Assembly (NCBI GenBank): GCA_964035545.1
Contig: OZ037773.1
Location: 2,392,251-2,455,750, forward strand
Reading direction: 5' to 3'
Origin: Bugula neritina
Lineage: Eukaryota > Bryozoa > Gymnolaemata > Cheilostomatida > Bugulidae
DNA: 63,500 bases
Each line of letters opens with the position of its first letter. Within the stretch, counting starts at the first letter, position 1. This document shows positions 10,201-21,730 of the stretch, piece by piece. The notes beneath the pieces are model-generated. The model did not search any database and was not told the origin of the DNA. It saw only the letters and a list, made by a program, of their open reading frames with translations. The translations under genes and the position numbers were made by a program.

Positions 10201-11229
10201 ATGACCAAAAAATGCAAAGCCAAAACCCCTAGCACATTGGACAATTCTTATTTCAATCCACGAGAAGTTGGAAGCTTAGGTGGAAAGTGTGGATTTTCCA
10301 AACGTTTGGCTCAGAATTCTGAGCCAATGGATATAAATATAAATCTAGAACAATTTCAAAATGGTTGCAATCTCAAGAAGCTTATACTCTTCGCAAGCCT
10401 GTTAGGCAAAAACTTATTCGAATATCTACATTAGCTAATGGAATAAATGATCAGTTCCAAGCTGATCTGATTGACATGCAAAAACATAAAAATTCAAATT
10501 CTAATCATGGTTATATCCTAACTGTTGTAAATGTGTTTTCAAAGTTTTCATAGGCTAAGCCGTTAAAGTCAAAATCTGGACAAGAGGTCGCTCGAAAATT
10601 GAAAGACATATTTACTTTACGCAAATGTAGGGTGCTGCAAACAGACAAAGGAAAAGAACTTTATAATACAAAGGTCAAGACTTCATTAACAAAGTTTGAT
10701 ATATTACACTTTCCATCGGAAAATGACGACATAAAGGAGGCAGTTGTAGAGAGGTTTAATAGAACTCTTCAAACTAGATTATATCGATGGTTTCCCAAAA
10801 CCCAGGAGCATAACTGGACTAATGTCATCGAACACATTGTTGATTTATATAACAATACCGTCCCCTCATCAACAAAATTTTTACCAGCAAACACTTATAG
10901 GGAAAACGAAGAAGATGTTTGGCTTAATTTGTATGGAAACTTGAAAGCGCCTAGTCTTTTGAATGCAAGGCTAAAAACTAATGACATTTTTAGAATAAGC
11001 AAGTGCAAACATGTTTTCAGTAATGGATATATAGAAAATTGGTCTATAGAAAGTTTTATTGTCAGTCAAGTTTTTTGAAACTGATCCTGTAACTTATTGT
11101 TTCAAAGATCAACAAAACGAATTAATTCATGGTTGGTACTATGAAGATGAGCTGCAAAAAGTTATGCACCCGCACAAAGAAATATCTGTTAAAGCCATGA
11201 AGATCATGAATGAAAAGCATCCAGCCTAA
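10201..11229 (+). pseudogene. Polinton integrase, nearly full-length copy 2
   Basis: The longest IN copy. N-terminal part: YFNPREVGSLGGK and SKRLAQN; a small insertion (tctgagcca near 10,317) shifts the frame, and the next frame carries SQEAYTLRKPV. Core: FQADLIDMQKHKN (first Asp), a TAG at 10,551-10,553, LQTDKGKEL (second Asp) and AVVERFNRT (Glu). C-terminal domain: DVWLNLYGNL, then a frameshift at about 11,075 and HGWYYEDELQKV to a TAA at 11,227-11,229. Polinton integrases insert element DNA with short target duplications. This copy cannot make an intact enzyme. Confidence 0.88.
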
Positions 11230-11235
11230 CACACT

Positions 11236-11405
11236 ACAACAGGCTATCCACCATAACAAGCCAAGAGATACAGACTGCTGTGAAGCTAGTTTTGCCAAAA
11301 GATTTGGCTAAACACGCTGTGTAGGAGGGCGCACAAAGGTTGTAACTAAATACACCATCCCCAAGTAATCTTACCCAGCTCCACTAACCCCGCTGGGCCT
11401 TTTCA
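11236..11405 (+). pseudogene. Histone H2B C-terminus, 3'UTR and half stem-loop, copy 2
   Basis: Same fusion as at 5,609: [25 protein letters not shown], then a 1-2 base change and TKVVTKYT. Here the H2B trailer extends further, to gggccttttcag at about 11,394-11,405, the first arm and loop of the histone stem-loop, and then switches to unrelated repeat DNA. Confidence 0.85.
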
Positions 11406-11950
11406 GTAAATTGAATTTAGTTGTCAAAACTATATGTCTGTTTTGTTATTTGATATTCAATCATGTTTTATAGCACATAATGAATCATTGACTATTTAAT
11501 ATTTTAAATTCATTTATTTATTTGCGATTGTATTGTAACACCCTATAAGACTTACCAGATCAGTATTATGGCATAGTTTGTTTTAAATTTCAAAATAGAG
11601 AGCTGTTTGTCAACTTAAAATAGCTAAAATAATGTTAATAATCATTTCTTATAGTTTGGTTTATGCATGAAAGTTTTAATATTTATTACTTGAAGAGTTG
11701 TTTTTAGCTTTCTATTACTGGCTACAGTACAAAGCCTATAGTTAGTAGTGAAACCTATTTTTCAATTTTCTGCACCTTTTATTGCTAGACTAAGTTACAA
11801 AGTATTGTGACGGGCGTTACAGAATTATAGACTGCACATACATGCTGGACTTCGCAAGGAAAGAAAGAAGTATTAAATTCATTCCCCAAATCTGTTTACA
11901 AACCAGGGATGATAGTTAACAAAGCATGATAAAATTTAATTTTTAATTAA
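11405..11950 (+). repeat. Non-coding spacer upstream of PolB (copy 1 of 2)
   Basis: Starts taaattgaatttagttgtc and is repeated with small differences at 13,345-13,865. No ORF. Both copies lead directly into the PolB N-terminal fragment, so it is probably the element's own 5' region or an intron. Confidence 0.6.
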
Positions 11951-11962
11951 AAGAAACCACGC

Positions 11963-12527
11963 AATGGAGTGTATCAGAACTAAATTTAAAAGTTCTTGAC
12001 ATCATAAATTTTATAGCTCCATGGTTTTCATGTGCAAATTTTATCAAAGCATACAATTGTAGTATGAAGAAAGGCTTTTGCCCACATGAATATGTCATAT
12101 CATTAGAAAAGCTCAATGAAAATCCTCTGCCTGCACATGAAGCTTTCTACAGTAGTCTAATTCAATCAAATATCACAGCAGCAGACTATCAGAATTGTAA
12201 ACAGGTTTGGCAAAACAAAAACATGCTCACAATGAAAGATTATTTGATTTGTTACAACATTCCTGATGTATTACCATTTTAGAGGCAGTTGAAAAACAAC
12301 GCATGGTTTATCGTGAAAAAGGCATTGATATATACAAGGATGGAATTAGTGTTCCATCTTTAGCTACTAAACGGTTATTTAATGAATCAAAGACTAAAAA
12401 CTTTTCTATTCCGTTGATTGGTAGAAAAAATGCATACTTGTATAAAACTATACGGAATAATATTATTAGGGGTCCAAGTATTGTTTTCCACAGGTATCAT
12501 GAAGCTGACAAACAGCATGCTACATAA
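11963..12527 (+). pseudogene. PolB N-terminal region fragment, copy 1
   Basis: Two short frames (12,064-12,282 and 12,303-12,527) give MKKGFCPHEYVISLEKL, LPAHEAFYSSL, YQNCKQVWQNKNM, GIDIYKDGISVPSLATKRLF and GPSIVFHRYHEADK. This is the exonuclease-to-palm portion just before motif A of transposon-type DNA_pol_B_2 proteins. Frameshifts near 12,000 and 12,282. Motif A itself is missing and the sequence passes into an H2B-like stretch. Confidence 0.75.
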
Positions 12528-12528
12528 A

Positions 12529-12580
12529 AACAGCTCAAAAGGTGCCAAAAAAGACAAGAAAGAAAGGAGAAAAAAACTTT
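12529..12580 (+). pseudogene. H2B N-tail-like fragment after PolB, copy 1
   Basis: agctcaaaaggtgccaaaaa and following bases match the H2B N-tail coding region (SSKGAKK) at 34,205-34,230 almost base for base. Then a Lys/Arg-rich stretch. Short, so chance is not excluded, but it recurs at 14,462. Confidence 0.45.
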
Positions 12581-12654
12581 TAGATTAAAAATGTATATTA
12601 TAATTGCACACTTCATTCCTTTGTCATAGACAGTTAAGTATCCAATTTTTCACA

Positions 12655-12966
12655 ATGACTCTGCACTTTAAAAGAAACCTTTCAAAATTACAAAAGCTTC
12701 ATAGGGCATCACCTCAAAAAAAGAAAACCTTGCTTAAATCTGCTAATGGTGATTTAATTGGTGCACTTTGTGATTGTGCTTGCAATATAATTAGAGGAGA
12801 TGTTCTTTTGACTTCAAAGCAGTTCAATAATCTTAGGATGCATCATTAAGTAATTAAAAGCTCTCACTAATAAGTCGAGTGTCAAAAATAAACAAAAAAT
12901 CATTCAAAAAGGTGGATTTATTGGATTGCTGTTGAAGCCTCTTGCTAAGATCTTGATGGGTGGACA
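12655..12966 (+). pseudogene. PX-like protein, copy 3 (truncated)
   Basis: Open from MTLHFKRNLSKLQKL to NNLRMHH and the subfamily TAA at 12,847. The tail reaches LLLKPLAKILMGG and then jumps at about 12,966 into integrase sequence, with HYP deleted. Confidence 0.6.
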
Positions 12967-13340
12967 TTTTCCAAACGTTTGGCTCAGAATGGGTATAAAT
13001 ATAAATCTAGAACAATTTCAAAATGGTTGCAATCTCAAGAAGCTTATACTCCTCGCAAGCCTGTTAGGCAAAAATTTATTCGAAGATCTACACTAGTTAA
13101 TGGAATAAATGATCAGTTCCAAGCTGATCTGATTGACATGCAAAAACATAAAAATTCAAATTCTAATCATGGTTATATCCTAACTGTTGTAGATGTGTTT
13201 TCAAAGTTTTCATGGGCTAAGCCGTTAAAGTCAAAATCTGGACACGAGGTAGATCAAAAATTGAAAGAAATATTTGCTTTACGCAAACGTAGGGTGCTGC
13301 AAACAAACAAAGGAAAAGAATTTTAAAAATACAAAAGTCA
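12967..13340 (+). pseudogene. Integrase N-terminal half, copy 3
   Basis: A clean frame (12,979-13,326) from AQNGYKYKSRTISKWLQ through FQADLIDMQKHKN and VVDVFSKFSWAKPLKS to VLQTNKGKEF, where the second catalytic Asp of LQTDKG is Asn. Ends at 13,326 by a stop and a join to the 11.4-kb-type spacer. Confidence 0.85.
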
Positions 13341-13344
13341 AGAC

Positions 13345-13865
13345 AGTAAATTGAATTTAGTTGTCAAAACTATATGTCTGTTTTGTTATTTGATATTCAA
13401 TCATGTTTTATGGCACATAATATATCATTGACTATTTAATATTTTAAATTAATTATTTATTTGCGATTGTATTGTAACACCCTATAAGACTTACAAGATC
13501 AGTATTATGGCGTAGTTTGTTTTAAATTTCAAAATAGAGAGCTGTTTGTCAACTTAAAATAGCTAAAAAAATGTTAATAATCATTTCCTATAGTTTGGTC
13601 TATGGAAGTTTTAATATTCATTACTCGAAGAGTTGTTTTTGGCTTTCTATTACTGACCATGCAGTACAAAGCCTAGTTAATAGTGAAATTTATCTTTCAA
13701 TTTTCTGCACTTTTTATTGCTAGACCAAGTTACAAAGTATTGTGACAGGTGTTACAGAATAGACTGCACATACATGCTGGACTTCGCAGAGAAAGAAAGA
13801 AGTATTAAATTCATTCCCCAAATCTGTTTACAAACCAGGGATGATAGTTAACAAAGCATGATAAA
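13345..13865 (+). repeat. Non-coding spacer upstream of PolB (copy 2 of 2)
   Basis: Direct repeat of 11,405-11,940. In both copies it follows a truncated upstream gene (H2B tail or IN) and precedes the PolB N-terminal fragment. Confidence 0.6.
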
Positions 13866-13895
13866 ATTCAATTTGTGATTAAAAGAAGCAACACA

Positions 13896-14450
13896 ATGAA
13901 GTGTATCAGAACTAAACATTTAAGATTTTTTGACATCATAAATTTTATAGCTCCATGGTTTTCATGTGCAAATTTTATCAAAGCATACAATTGTAGTATG
14001 AAGAAAGGCTTTTTCCCATATGAATATGTCATATCATTAGAAAAGCTCAAGGAAAATTCTCTGCCTGCACATGAAGCTTTCTACAGTAGTCTAACTCAAT
14101 CAAATATCACAGCAGCAGACTATCAGAATTGTAAACAGGTTTGGCAAAACAAAAACATGCTCACAATGAAAGATTATTTGATTTGTTACAACAATCCCGA
14201 TGTATTATCATTTTTAGAGGCAGTTGAAAAACAAAGCATGGTTTATCGTGAAAAAGGCATTGATATGTTCAAGGATGAAATTAGTGTTCCATCTTTAGCT
14301 ACTAAACGGTTATTTAATGAATCAAATACTAAAAACTTTTTTATTTCGTTGATTGGCAGAAAAGATGCAGACTTGTATAAAACTATACAGAATAATATCA
14401 TTAGGGGTCCAAGTCCTGTTCTCTACAGGTAACATGAAGCTGACAAACAG
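13896..14450 (+). pseudogene. PolB N-terminal region fragment, copy 2 (open)
   Basis: A continuous frame of about 180 codons: FFDIINFIAPWFSCANFIKA, GFFPYEYVISLEKL, MLTMKDYLICYNNPDVLSF, KGIDMFKDEISVP and IIRGPSPVLYR, then a TAA at 14,430. This matches the exonuclease/TPR1-side region of protein-primed polymerases from animal Polintons. Motif A and the rest are absent. Confidence 0.8.
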
Positions 14451-14461
14451 TATGCTACAGA

Positions 14462-14550
14462 AAAATAACTCGAAAGGTGCCAAAAAAGACCAGAAAAAAA
14501 GGAGAAAAAAACCGAAACCGTACACAGCGCTTACCTTTAAAACATTCTAA
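14462..14550 (+). pseudogene. H2B N-tail-like fragment after PolB, copy 2
   Basis: Reads NSKGAKKDQKKRRKKPKPY, again following PolB HEADK at the same place as at 12,529. The DNA match to the H2B tail is about 20 bases and then weakens. It is joined at about 14,560 to the middle of PX. Confidence 0.45.
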
Positions 14551-14564
14551 AAAAAGTCCACCTC

Positions 14565-14825
14565 AGAAAAAAGAAAACCTTGCTTACATCAGCTAATGGC
14601 GATTTAATTGGTGCACTTTGTGATTGTGCTTGCAATATAATTAGAGAAAATGTTCTTTTGATTTCAAAGCAGTTCAATAATCTTAGGATGCATCATAAAC
14701 AATTAAAAGCTCTCACTAATAAGTCGAGTGTCAAAAATAAACAAAAAATCATTCAAAAAGGTGGATTTATTGGATTGCTGTTGAAGCCTCTTGCTAAGAT
14801 CTTGATGGGTGGACTTTTAAGTTGA
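14565..14825 (+). pseudogene. PX-like protein, copy 4 (N-terminus missing)
   Basis: Open from KTLLTSANGDLIGALCDC to LLLKPLAKILMGGLLS and the stop. It lacks the first ~25 codons, but keeps HHKQLKALTNKSS where copies 2, 3 and 5 have a stop. Confidence 0.65.
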
Positions 14826-14829
14826 CATC

Positions 14830-15526
14830 ATAAAAAAGTATTACTTAATTGATCCATCAAAATATGAAATGCTTAAATCAGCTGCTAGTGCTGGAAATGA
14901 AAAGCGACAAAATAGTTCTGACATGTCTGCGCATCCAAATATTAAAAATGTAAAAGATATAGATCAAAAAATGGAAGAAACACTAAATAAATCAGATTTG
15001 ACAGATTTTGAAAAGGTTGAAAAATACAATGCACTACTAGAGAAATATATCAGAAACTTTAGGAATGCTCTTGAAACCTCAAAACCTGAAACAATCCTTG
15101 GTGAACCTGCTTCAAAAACTATAGACTTAGTAATACCACAGAAAACAAAAGCAATAATCAGTTTCAATCTCTTGAAGAATCACTTGACAGTATTTCTATA
15201 TCATACCGTCAAAAAGCTCGTTAATTGGTGAATTTCTTGAAAAACAACAACTCATTTTCTGTTAATCAAGATAACAAACTGCTTTACAAAAATCAAGTAA
15301 TAAGAGGCTCAAATGTTAATCAATTAATCAATTAATCAATGATGCAGTACAAAACAAAAAACCAATAACAAGCAACGCATTAATTACACAGTTTGTAGAA
15401 AATTTGAATGCAGAAGGATACCCAGCTTAACAGATATTGTCCAAGAGCCATGTCCAAAACCCTCCAATAACATCTAACATAAATCTTATTCCAAAACTAA
15501 AAAAAGCAAACCTCAAAGGCGTTTAG
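14830..15526 (+). pseudogene. Polinton-associated HYP protein, copy 3
   Basis: As copy 2 with ATA start, open 14,869-15,231, a 1-base deletion at about 15,129 (same site as copy 1), an 8-bp ATCAATTA duplication near 15,320, and a stop in the AEGYPA region. Confidence 0.6.
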
Positions 15527-15594
15527 CCCTATATAAATATTCGTCTCAAACAGTAGATGACATACTGAAAAACTGGCTTTCCTAAAAAGGACCA

Positions 15595-16580
15595 AAAAAT
15601 GCAAAGCCAAAACCCCTAGCACATTGAACAATTTTTATTTCAATCCACAAGAAGTTGGAAGCTTAGGTGGAAAACGTGTATTTTCGAAACGTTTGGCTCA
15701 GAATGGATATAAATATAAATCTAGAACAATTTCAAAATGGTTGCAATCTCAAGAAGCTTATACTCTCCGCAAGCCTGTTAGGCAAAAATTTATTCGAAGA
15801 TCTACATTAGCTAATGGAATAAATGATCAGTTCCAAGCTGACCTAATCATCAAAGGATATAGCTGTAATAAGGAGGTGAAACTTCCTAATTCGTATTCTG
15901 CAGAACAAATATCAGCCAAGTATGAGTCTATTCCACAGGCAGGTGCTCTTACCGCCTGGCCACATTTACAAGACTTGACAAAAAACATAGTCAAGGGACA
16001 AAACATTTCAGTAGGGCTACTCATTGGAGGCAATTGCCCATTAGCCTTCAAACCTAGCGAGGTACTAGTCGGAAATGACACAGACGATGAACCATTTGGC
16101 GTACGTACTGGCCTAGGGTGGGTTATCATGGGTAGTCTAAATACAAATAACACACAAGATGACAATTCAGGCAACAAAACAACAATAGTCAATAAAACCG
16201 TGACTCATTCACCCAAGAAAGCTAAAACATCAGTATCTTTCAAATGCCAAACTGAAACATCAAAACAAATAAATAAAATAATAAATTTATTGGCTCAAGA
16301 TTTCAAGGAATGTGTAACAGACAAGGAAGCCGCTTCTGTAGAAGACAGAGCATTTTTGTCTCTCATGAAACAAAAAACAAAGATCATTGATGATCATGTC
16401 ACCATGCCTTTACCTTACAAACACAAACCACCGCTAGATAACAGTTTTAAAACAGCAAAAAACCGTTTCAACTCACTGCTGAGAAAGTTCTCTGAGTCCA
16501 AGACTTGGAAAACCAGTACAAAGAGTTTATGGAAGACTAAAAACCCCATGTTGACAACAGTTACATTTGTTAACGTATAG
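15595..16580 (+). pseudogene. In-frame integrase::BEL/Pao fusion ORF
   Basis: A single 318-codon frame (15,624-16,580). Residues 1-75 are Polinton integrase N-terminus (FNPQEVGSLGGKR, RTISKWLQSQEAYTL, NDQFQADL). At about 15,838-15,845 it passes without a break into BEL/Pao (IIKGYSCNKEVKLPN, WPHLQDLTKNIV, LLIGGNCPLAF, LGWVIMGSL) to LPYKHKPPLDNSFKTAK. Junction microhomology is the bases gacctaatcat seen at 1,620. A frameshift near 16,497 scrambles the last ~25 codons. The frame is open but no complete enzyme is encoded. Confidence 0.8.
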
Positions 16581-16670
16581 TATTTTTTTATGCAGATAAA
16601 GCAAAGACAAAATACTTTGCTGCAACTAATTTTTAGTGCATATTTGGAAGAAGAAGTCACCAGTGCTTGA
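16545..16670 (+). pseudogene. SANT-gene exon 4 fragment, copy 2
   Basis: Same intron end (tgcag to 16,595) and exon KQRQNTLLQLIFSAYLEEE with stop TGA at 16,668-16,670. Joined to BEL/Pao at the same base as at 8,590. Confidence 0.7.
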
Positions 16671-17046
16671 AAATAATGGGACCTACTGACTTGGGTAAAA
16701 ATAATATATATTTTAGTAATACTACCATGCATGTATATAACATAAAGACAGGGATGGAGTTACTACTTTTCCACTCGATATGTAGATATCTTGCTGTCAT
16801 CCCAAATATTGTGTATATATTTTGATGTATAACAATGAATCATATATTATTATTTTTTATTTTTAAATATTTTTTGCTCTTACAATTATGGTGTTTTTAC
16901 AAATGTATGGGTGTTGGTTTTGTAAAACTTACTAAAAATAAACTAAAATATAAAACTTCATACCTGGTCTTATAGGTTAAAAATGCATGTTATAATTGCA
17001 CACTTCTTTCCTTTGTCATAGACAGTTTAGTATCCAATTTTTCACA

Positions 17047-17368
17047 ATGTCTCTGCGCTTTAAAAGAAATCTTTCAAACTTACAAAAGCTTTATAGGGCA
17101 TCACCTCAAAAAAAGAAAACCTTGCTTAAATCTGCTAATGGTGATTTAATTGGTGCACTTTGTGATTGTGCTTGCAATATAATTAGAGGAAATGTTCTTT
17201 TGAATTCAAAGCAGTTCAATAATCTTAGGATGCATCATTAAGTAATTAAAAGCTCTCACTAATAAGTCGAGTGTCAAAAATGAACAAAAAATCATTCAAA
17301 AAGGAGGATTTATTAGATTGCTGTTGAAGCCTCTTGCTAAGATCTTGATGGGTGGACTTTTAAATTGA
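17047..17368 (+). pseudogene. PX-like protein, copy 5
   Basis: MSLRFKRNLSNLQKLYRASP to NNLRMHH and the subfamily TAA, tail LLLKPLAKILMGGLLN. Nearest relative is copy 2 (shared SNLQKLY). Confidence 0.6.
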
Positions 17369-17372
17369 CATC

Positions 17373-18068
17373 ATGAAAAAGTATTACTTAATTGGTCCAT
17401 CAAAATATGAAATGCTTAAATCAGCTGCTAGTGCTGGAAATAAAAAGCGACAAAATAATTCTGACATGTCTGCGCATCCAAATATTAAAAATGTAAAAGA
17501 TTTAGATCAAAAAATGGAAGAAACACTAAATAAATCAGATTTGACAGATTTTGAAAAGGTTGAAAAATACAATGCACTACTAGAGAAATATATCAGAAAC
17601 TTCAGGAATGCTCTTGAAACCGCAAAACCTGAAGCAATCATTGGTGAACCTGCTTCAAAAACTCCAGACTTAAATAATACCACAGAAAACAAAAGCAATA
17701 ATCAGTTTCAATCCCTTGAAGAATCACTTGACAGTATTCCTACATCATACCAACACAAAGCTAGTAAATTGTTGAATTTCTTGAAAAACAACAACTCATT
17801 TTTTGTTAATCAAGATAACGAACTCATTACAAAAATCAGGTATTAAGAGGCTCAAATGTTAATCAAGTAATCAATAAATCAATGATGCAGTACGAAACAA
17901 AAAACCAATAACAAGCAATGCATTATCTACACGGTTTGTAGAAAATTTGAATGCAAAGGATACCCAGCTAAACAGATATTGTCCAAGAGCCTTGCCAAAA
18001 CCCTCCAATAACATCTAAGATAAATCTTATTCCAAAACTGAAAAAGGCAAGCCTCAAAGGCGTTTAGC
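17373..18068 (+). pseudogene. Polinton-associated HYP protein, copy 4 (ATG intact)
   Basis: The only copy that keeps the ATG (MKKYYLIGPSKYEML), four bases after the PX stop. Open to 17,846 (157 codons), then frameshifted; homology continues to 18,068 and is cut by the microsatellite. Confidence 0.65.
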
Positions 18069-18075
18069 CCCATAT

Positions 18076-18766
<691 letters not shown>

Positions 18767-19986
18767 TTCCAGCAAACCATCAACTGATATCATTTGATGT
18801 TGTTTCCCTCTTTACTTCTGTACCACTTGACTACACGATTTCAGCAATCATAAATGATATTTATGAGAAACAACGAATTCAAACAACTATACCAAAGAAG
18901 AAAATGATAAACTTACTCAACCTTTGTACAAAACAAGTTCACTTTACTTTCAACGACATCATTTATACACAGATGGATGGTGTTGCTATGGGATCTCCTC
19001 TAGGACCAATAATTGCGAATATATTCATGACTAAACTAGAACAGAAAGTAATACCAAAGTTGAATTCAATGTCACCTTGGGTGAGATACATAGATGACAC
19101 ATTTGCAACAATAGACCCTGAGTATATTAACACAACACTCAACACACTTAATAATTTTCATCCTAACATAAAATTTACTCACGAACTAGAAACCAATGAA
19201 TCACTTTCTTTTCTGGATGTTACTGTTTTGCGACACAATAGCTCAGTGGAAACCACAGTATTCCGCAAACCAACACATAACGATACATACTTACATTGGA
19301 ACTCTTTCTCACTAAAAACGTGGAAGCTAAGCACACTCAAGTCACTAGTATTAAGGGCTAATAAAATCTGTTCTACTCCAGCACTTAAGACCCAAGAACT
19401 AAACTATATTCGAAATGTTTTTGAACATAAAAATGGTTACCCTAAATATGTAATAGAGAAAACTATTAACAACATTGGTGACGGACTACTCAGTGAAAAA
19501 GACAACAGGAAACACATTTTACTTCAGCTGCCTTATAAAGGAGTAACAGGAGAAAAACTAATCCGCTCCCTCAATAAATTAATTACAGACTCTTTTTCAA
19601 ATGAACTCAATGCCCGTATTTTATTTAAAGGAACCCCCTTAAGTTCACATTTTAATCTCAAAGATAAAACCAATAAAGAACACATTCACAACCTAGTCTA
19701 CAAAATAACCTGCCCTGAAGCTACCTGTCAACAAACATATGTAGGCGAAACTGGACGTCGCCTATCACACAGGATACATGAACACTGCAATGACATCAAT
19801 TCCAAAATTTATCAACACATCTCTACCACTAATCATGGAAACATATCAATAGACAATGTAACAGTTTTAAATCATTCATTTAAAGGAATCCACCATCGAA
19901 AAGTAGCCGAAGCTCTCTACATTAAACAAATAAAACCGCAACTCAATAAACAAAATTACTCCATACCACTAAAACTATATCAATAG
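18767..19986 (+). CDS. Penelope-like element: RT plus GIY-YIG endonuclease (5'-truncated)
   Basis: An uninterrupted frame of about 405 codons after the microsatellite. [29 protein letters not shown], and the catalytic box [30 protein letters not shown]-terminal GIY-YIG endonuclease: LVYKITC with a Cys pair, [15 protein letters not shown], and [10 protein letters not shown]. Penelope elements use this pair for target-primed retrotransposition. The 5' third of the RT is missing, replaced by TA repeats. The open frame suggests recent insertion, but the copy is incomplete. Confidence 0.93.
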
Positions 19987-20321
19987 CTCCACACTACTCA
20001 ACTCTCACATAGTTTCACTAATTCTTGCTGTTTTTATATTTGGATATCTATTTTTTTGTCAACTCTAATTTATTTTTTATGCAAAAAAATCAGTATAATT
20101 TTTGACCTGCGTAATATATAAAATAAGATTATTTCCCTAAGTTTCAATAATTTACAGTAACTGCCACTCTCTATTCTTTGTGTCATGCATAACGTCTAAC
20201 GTAACATAATAATTTTTGAATTTCATTCATTGCTACTCTGAAGATGGGTACAGTGGTACCCGAAATATCAGTGTAATTACTTTACCTAATAAAGTAATAA
20301 ATAACAATGTTTCTCGTATAC

Positions 20322-20323
<2 letters not shown>
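19987..20323 (+). mobile_element. Penelope-like element 3' region
   Basis: AT-rich trailer of the element ending ctcgtatacc before a (TA)n tail at 20,325. Contains the hammerhead-like motif at 20,230-20,280. Confidence 0.7.
20230..20280 (+). ncRNA. Candidate hammerhead ribozyme motif
   Basis: CTGAAGA (20,238-20,244) fits the core CUGANGA. GGGTAC (20,246-20,251) and GTACCC (20,256-20,261) form a perfect stem II around AGTG. GAAA follows at 20,262-20,265, then TATC, and the next bases AGTG can pair with CTACT before the core as a short stem I. Stem III would be one base pair, as expected only for minimal or dimeric forms. Penelope elements are known to carry minimal hammerheads. Cleavage is not shown. 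Confidence 0.45.
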
Positions 20324-20324
<1 letters not shown>

Positions 20325-20395
<71 letters not shown>

Positions 20396-20400
20396 ATATA
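20325..20400. repeat. (TA)n microsatellite
   Basis: Near-perfect TA repeat ending gtatgtatata, at the 3' end of the Penelope element. Confidence 0.95.
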
Positions 20401-20404
20401 TTGA

Positions 20405-21200
20405 TTTACTTTAAATATAACTTCAACTATAACACTACAATTTAATAATAGATACATTGATGACAAGAAAAATGAAACATAAAACATTACAAAATTGTTG
20501 CATAACAATGTTCAACATACCTCTATTACCCTTCCTGGTGAGAGTTAGAATTAAATATATAAAGTTGTGATAGTGGAAGTTTAAATATTTACATATATCA
20601 TGTACAAAATCAAAAATGACTCGTGAGAACTACAATAGTCAGTGGAGAAAAGCATCAGACTGGCATGAAGGCATAAAACAAATCAGCTACTATAATTCCT
20701 GGCTACAAGCTATAAAAAGCTGACAGCTATTCTGGTAGCAAAATCATTGCATTGTAATAGTGAAAACAAAGCTATCTGTGGTTTAAAAAGCTGTGGCTAA
20801 GTGAGTAGCTAAGTGAGTATATGAGTGAATGGTGATAAATTGTCCTGCGTCACTGCAAGTGATGATTTGAATAAATTGAGCAAAAGTTAAGACAATGTAG
20901 TAGTGTTATAATTTCCAGAATTGCGGGTTGGTGTGCAATCAAGTGACTCTTATTTAGTATGCTAGAGAAACTTCGCCAGTGTAATCCGAGTAATACTAAT
21001 AAATTTTATACACAATGATACATCACGAAAACTACAGTTATACAAATACATTCAGCTAATCGATATGGTCTATACAGTTCACCAGCCTAACTCATTAACT
21101 ACAACGCGGGAAGCTATCACTACAAAAACTGTCAGTCATTCCGATTGGTTGTCTGCTGTCTCGGGTCATCCCAATGACCCCGTGCTGCACTCATGGGGAA
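20405..21200. other. Intergenic, no feature seen
   Basis: AT-rich unique-looking sequence with only short frames. A few short direct repeats (aagtgagta) near 20,795-20,825. Confidence 0.6.
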
Positions 21201-21204
21201 ATAA

Positions 21205-21730
21205 CCACGGGCTTTCCATGTACCGATCTCAGATCGATCTCAAAAATGTGCTCAGATCGATCGTTTTTCCATGAGAGCGTCAGATCGATCTCGCGAAGTT
21301 GCCTCCTCTTAAGTGAAGGGTACTTTAAAATTATAATTTGTTTACCTATTTGAGTGATTAAAGCTACTACTGTTGAAAACAAGACGTTCGTAGTCTAAAA
21401 TTTAATCCCATCAATAAACTGTACGCAGCAAAACTTTCAGTGTATGGTAATTTGGCCAATTTAAAATAATAAATTTTAATTTTTTAGCTTGGCAGCTTAT
21501 ATAAAATTAATGGCTGTCTTGCAGATTATTAATAAACTTACAGGACTGTTGGGCTTAAAATTACAAAGAAAATAGCTTATGAAACTAAGTTTTAATAGTC
21601 ATTTAAATTCAATTTAAATTCTCCCATTTTTTACCTTCTGCTGCATATAATTAAGTTTTCTTAATCATTGTACTGAAAGTCAAAGTTTTGGCATCTGAAA
21701 AGGTAGTGTCGAACAAAAATTTAAAAATAA
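21205..21730 (+). mobile_element. MITE-like repeat, copy without right end
   Basis: Starts cacgggctttccatg with GATCGATCT-rich DNA and follows 35,801-36,330 for about 500 bp. The right terminal inverted repeat of that element is not found here. Confidence 0.6.
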
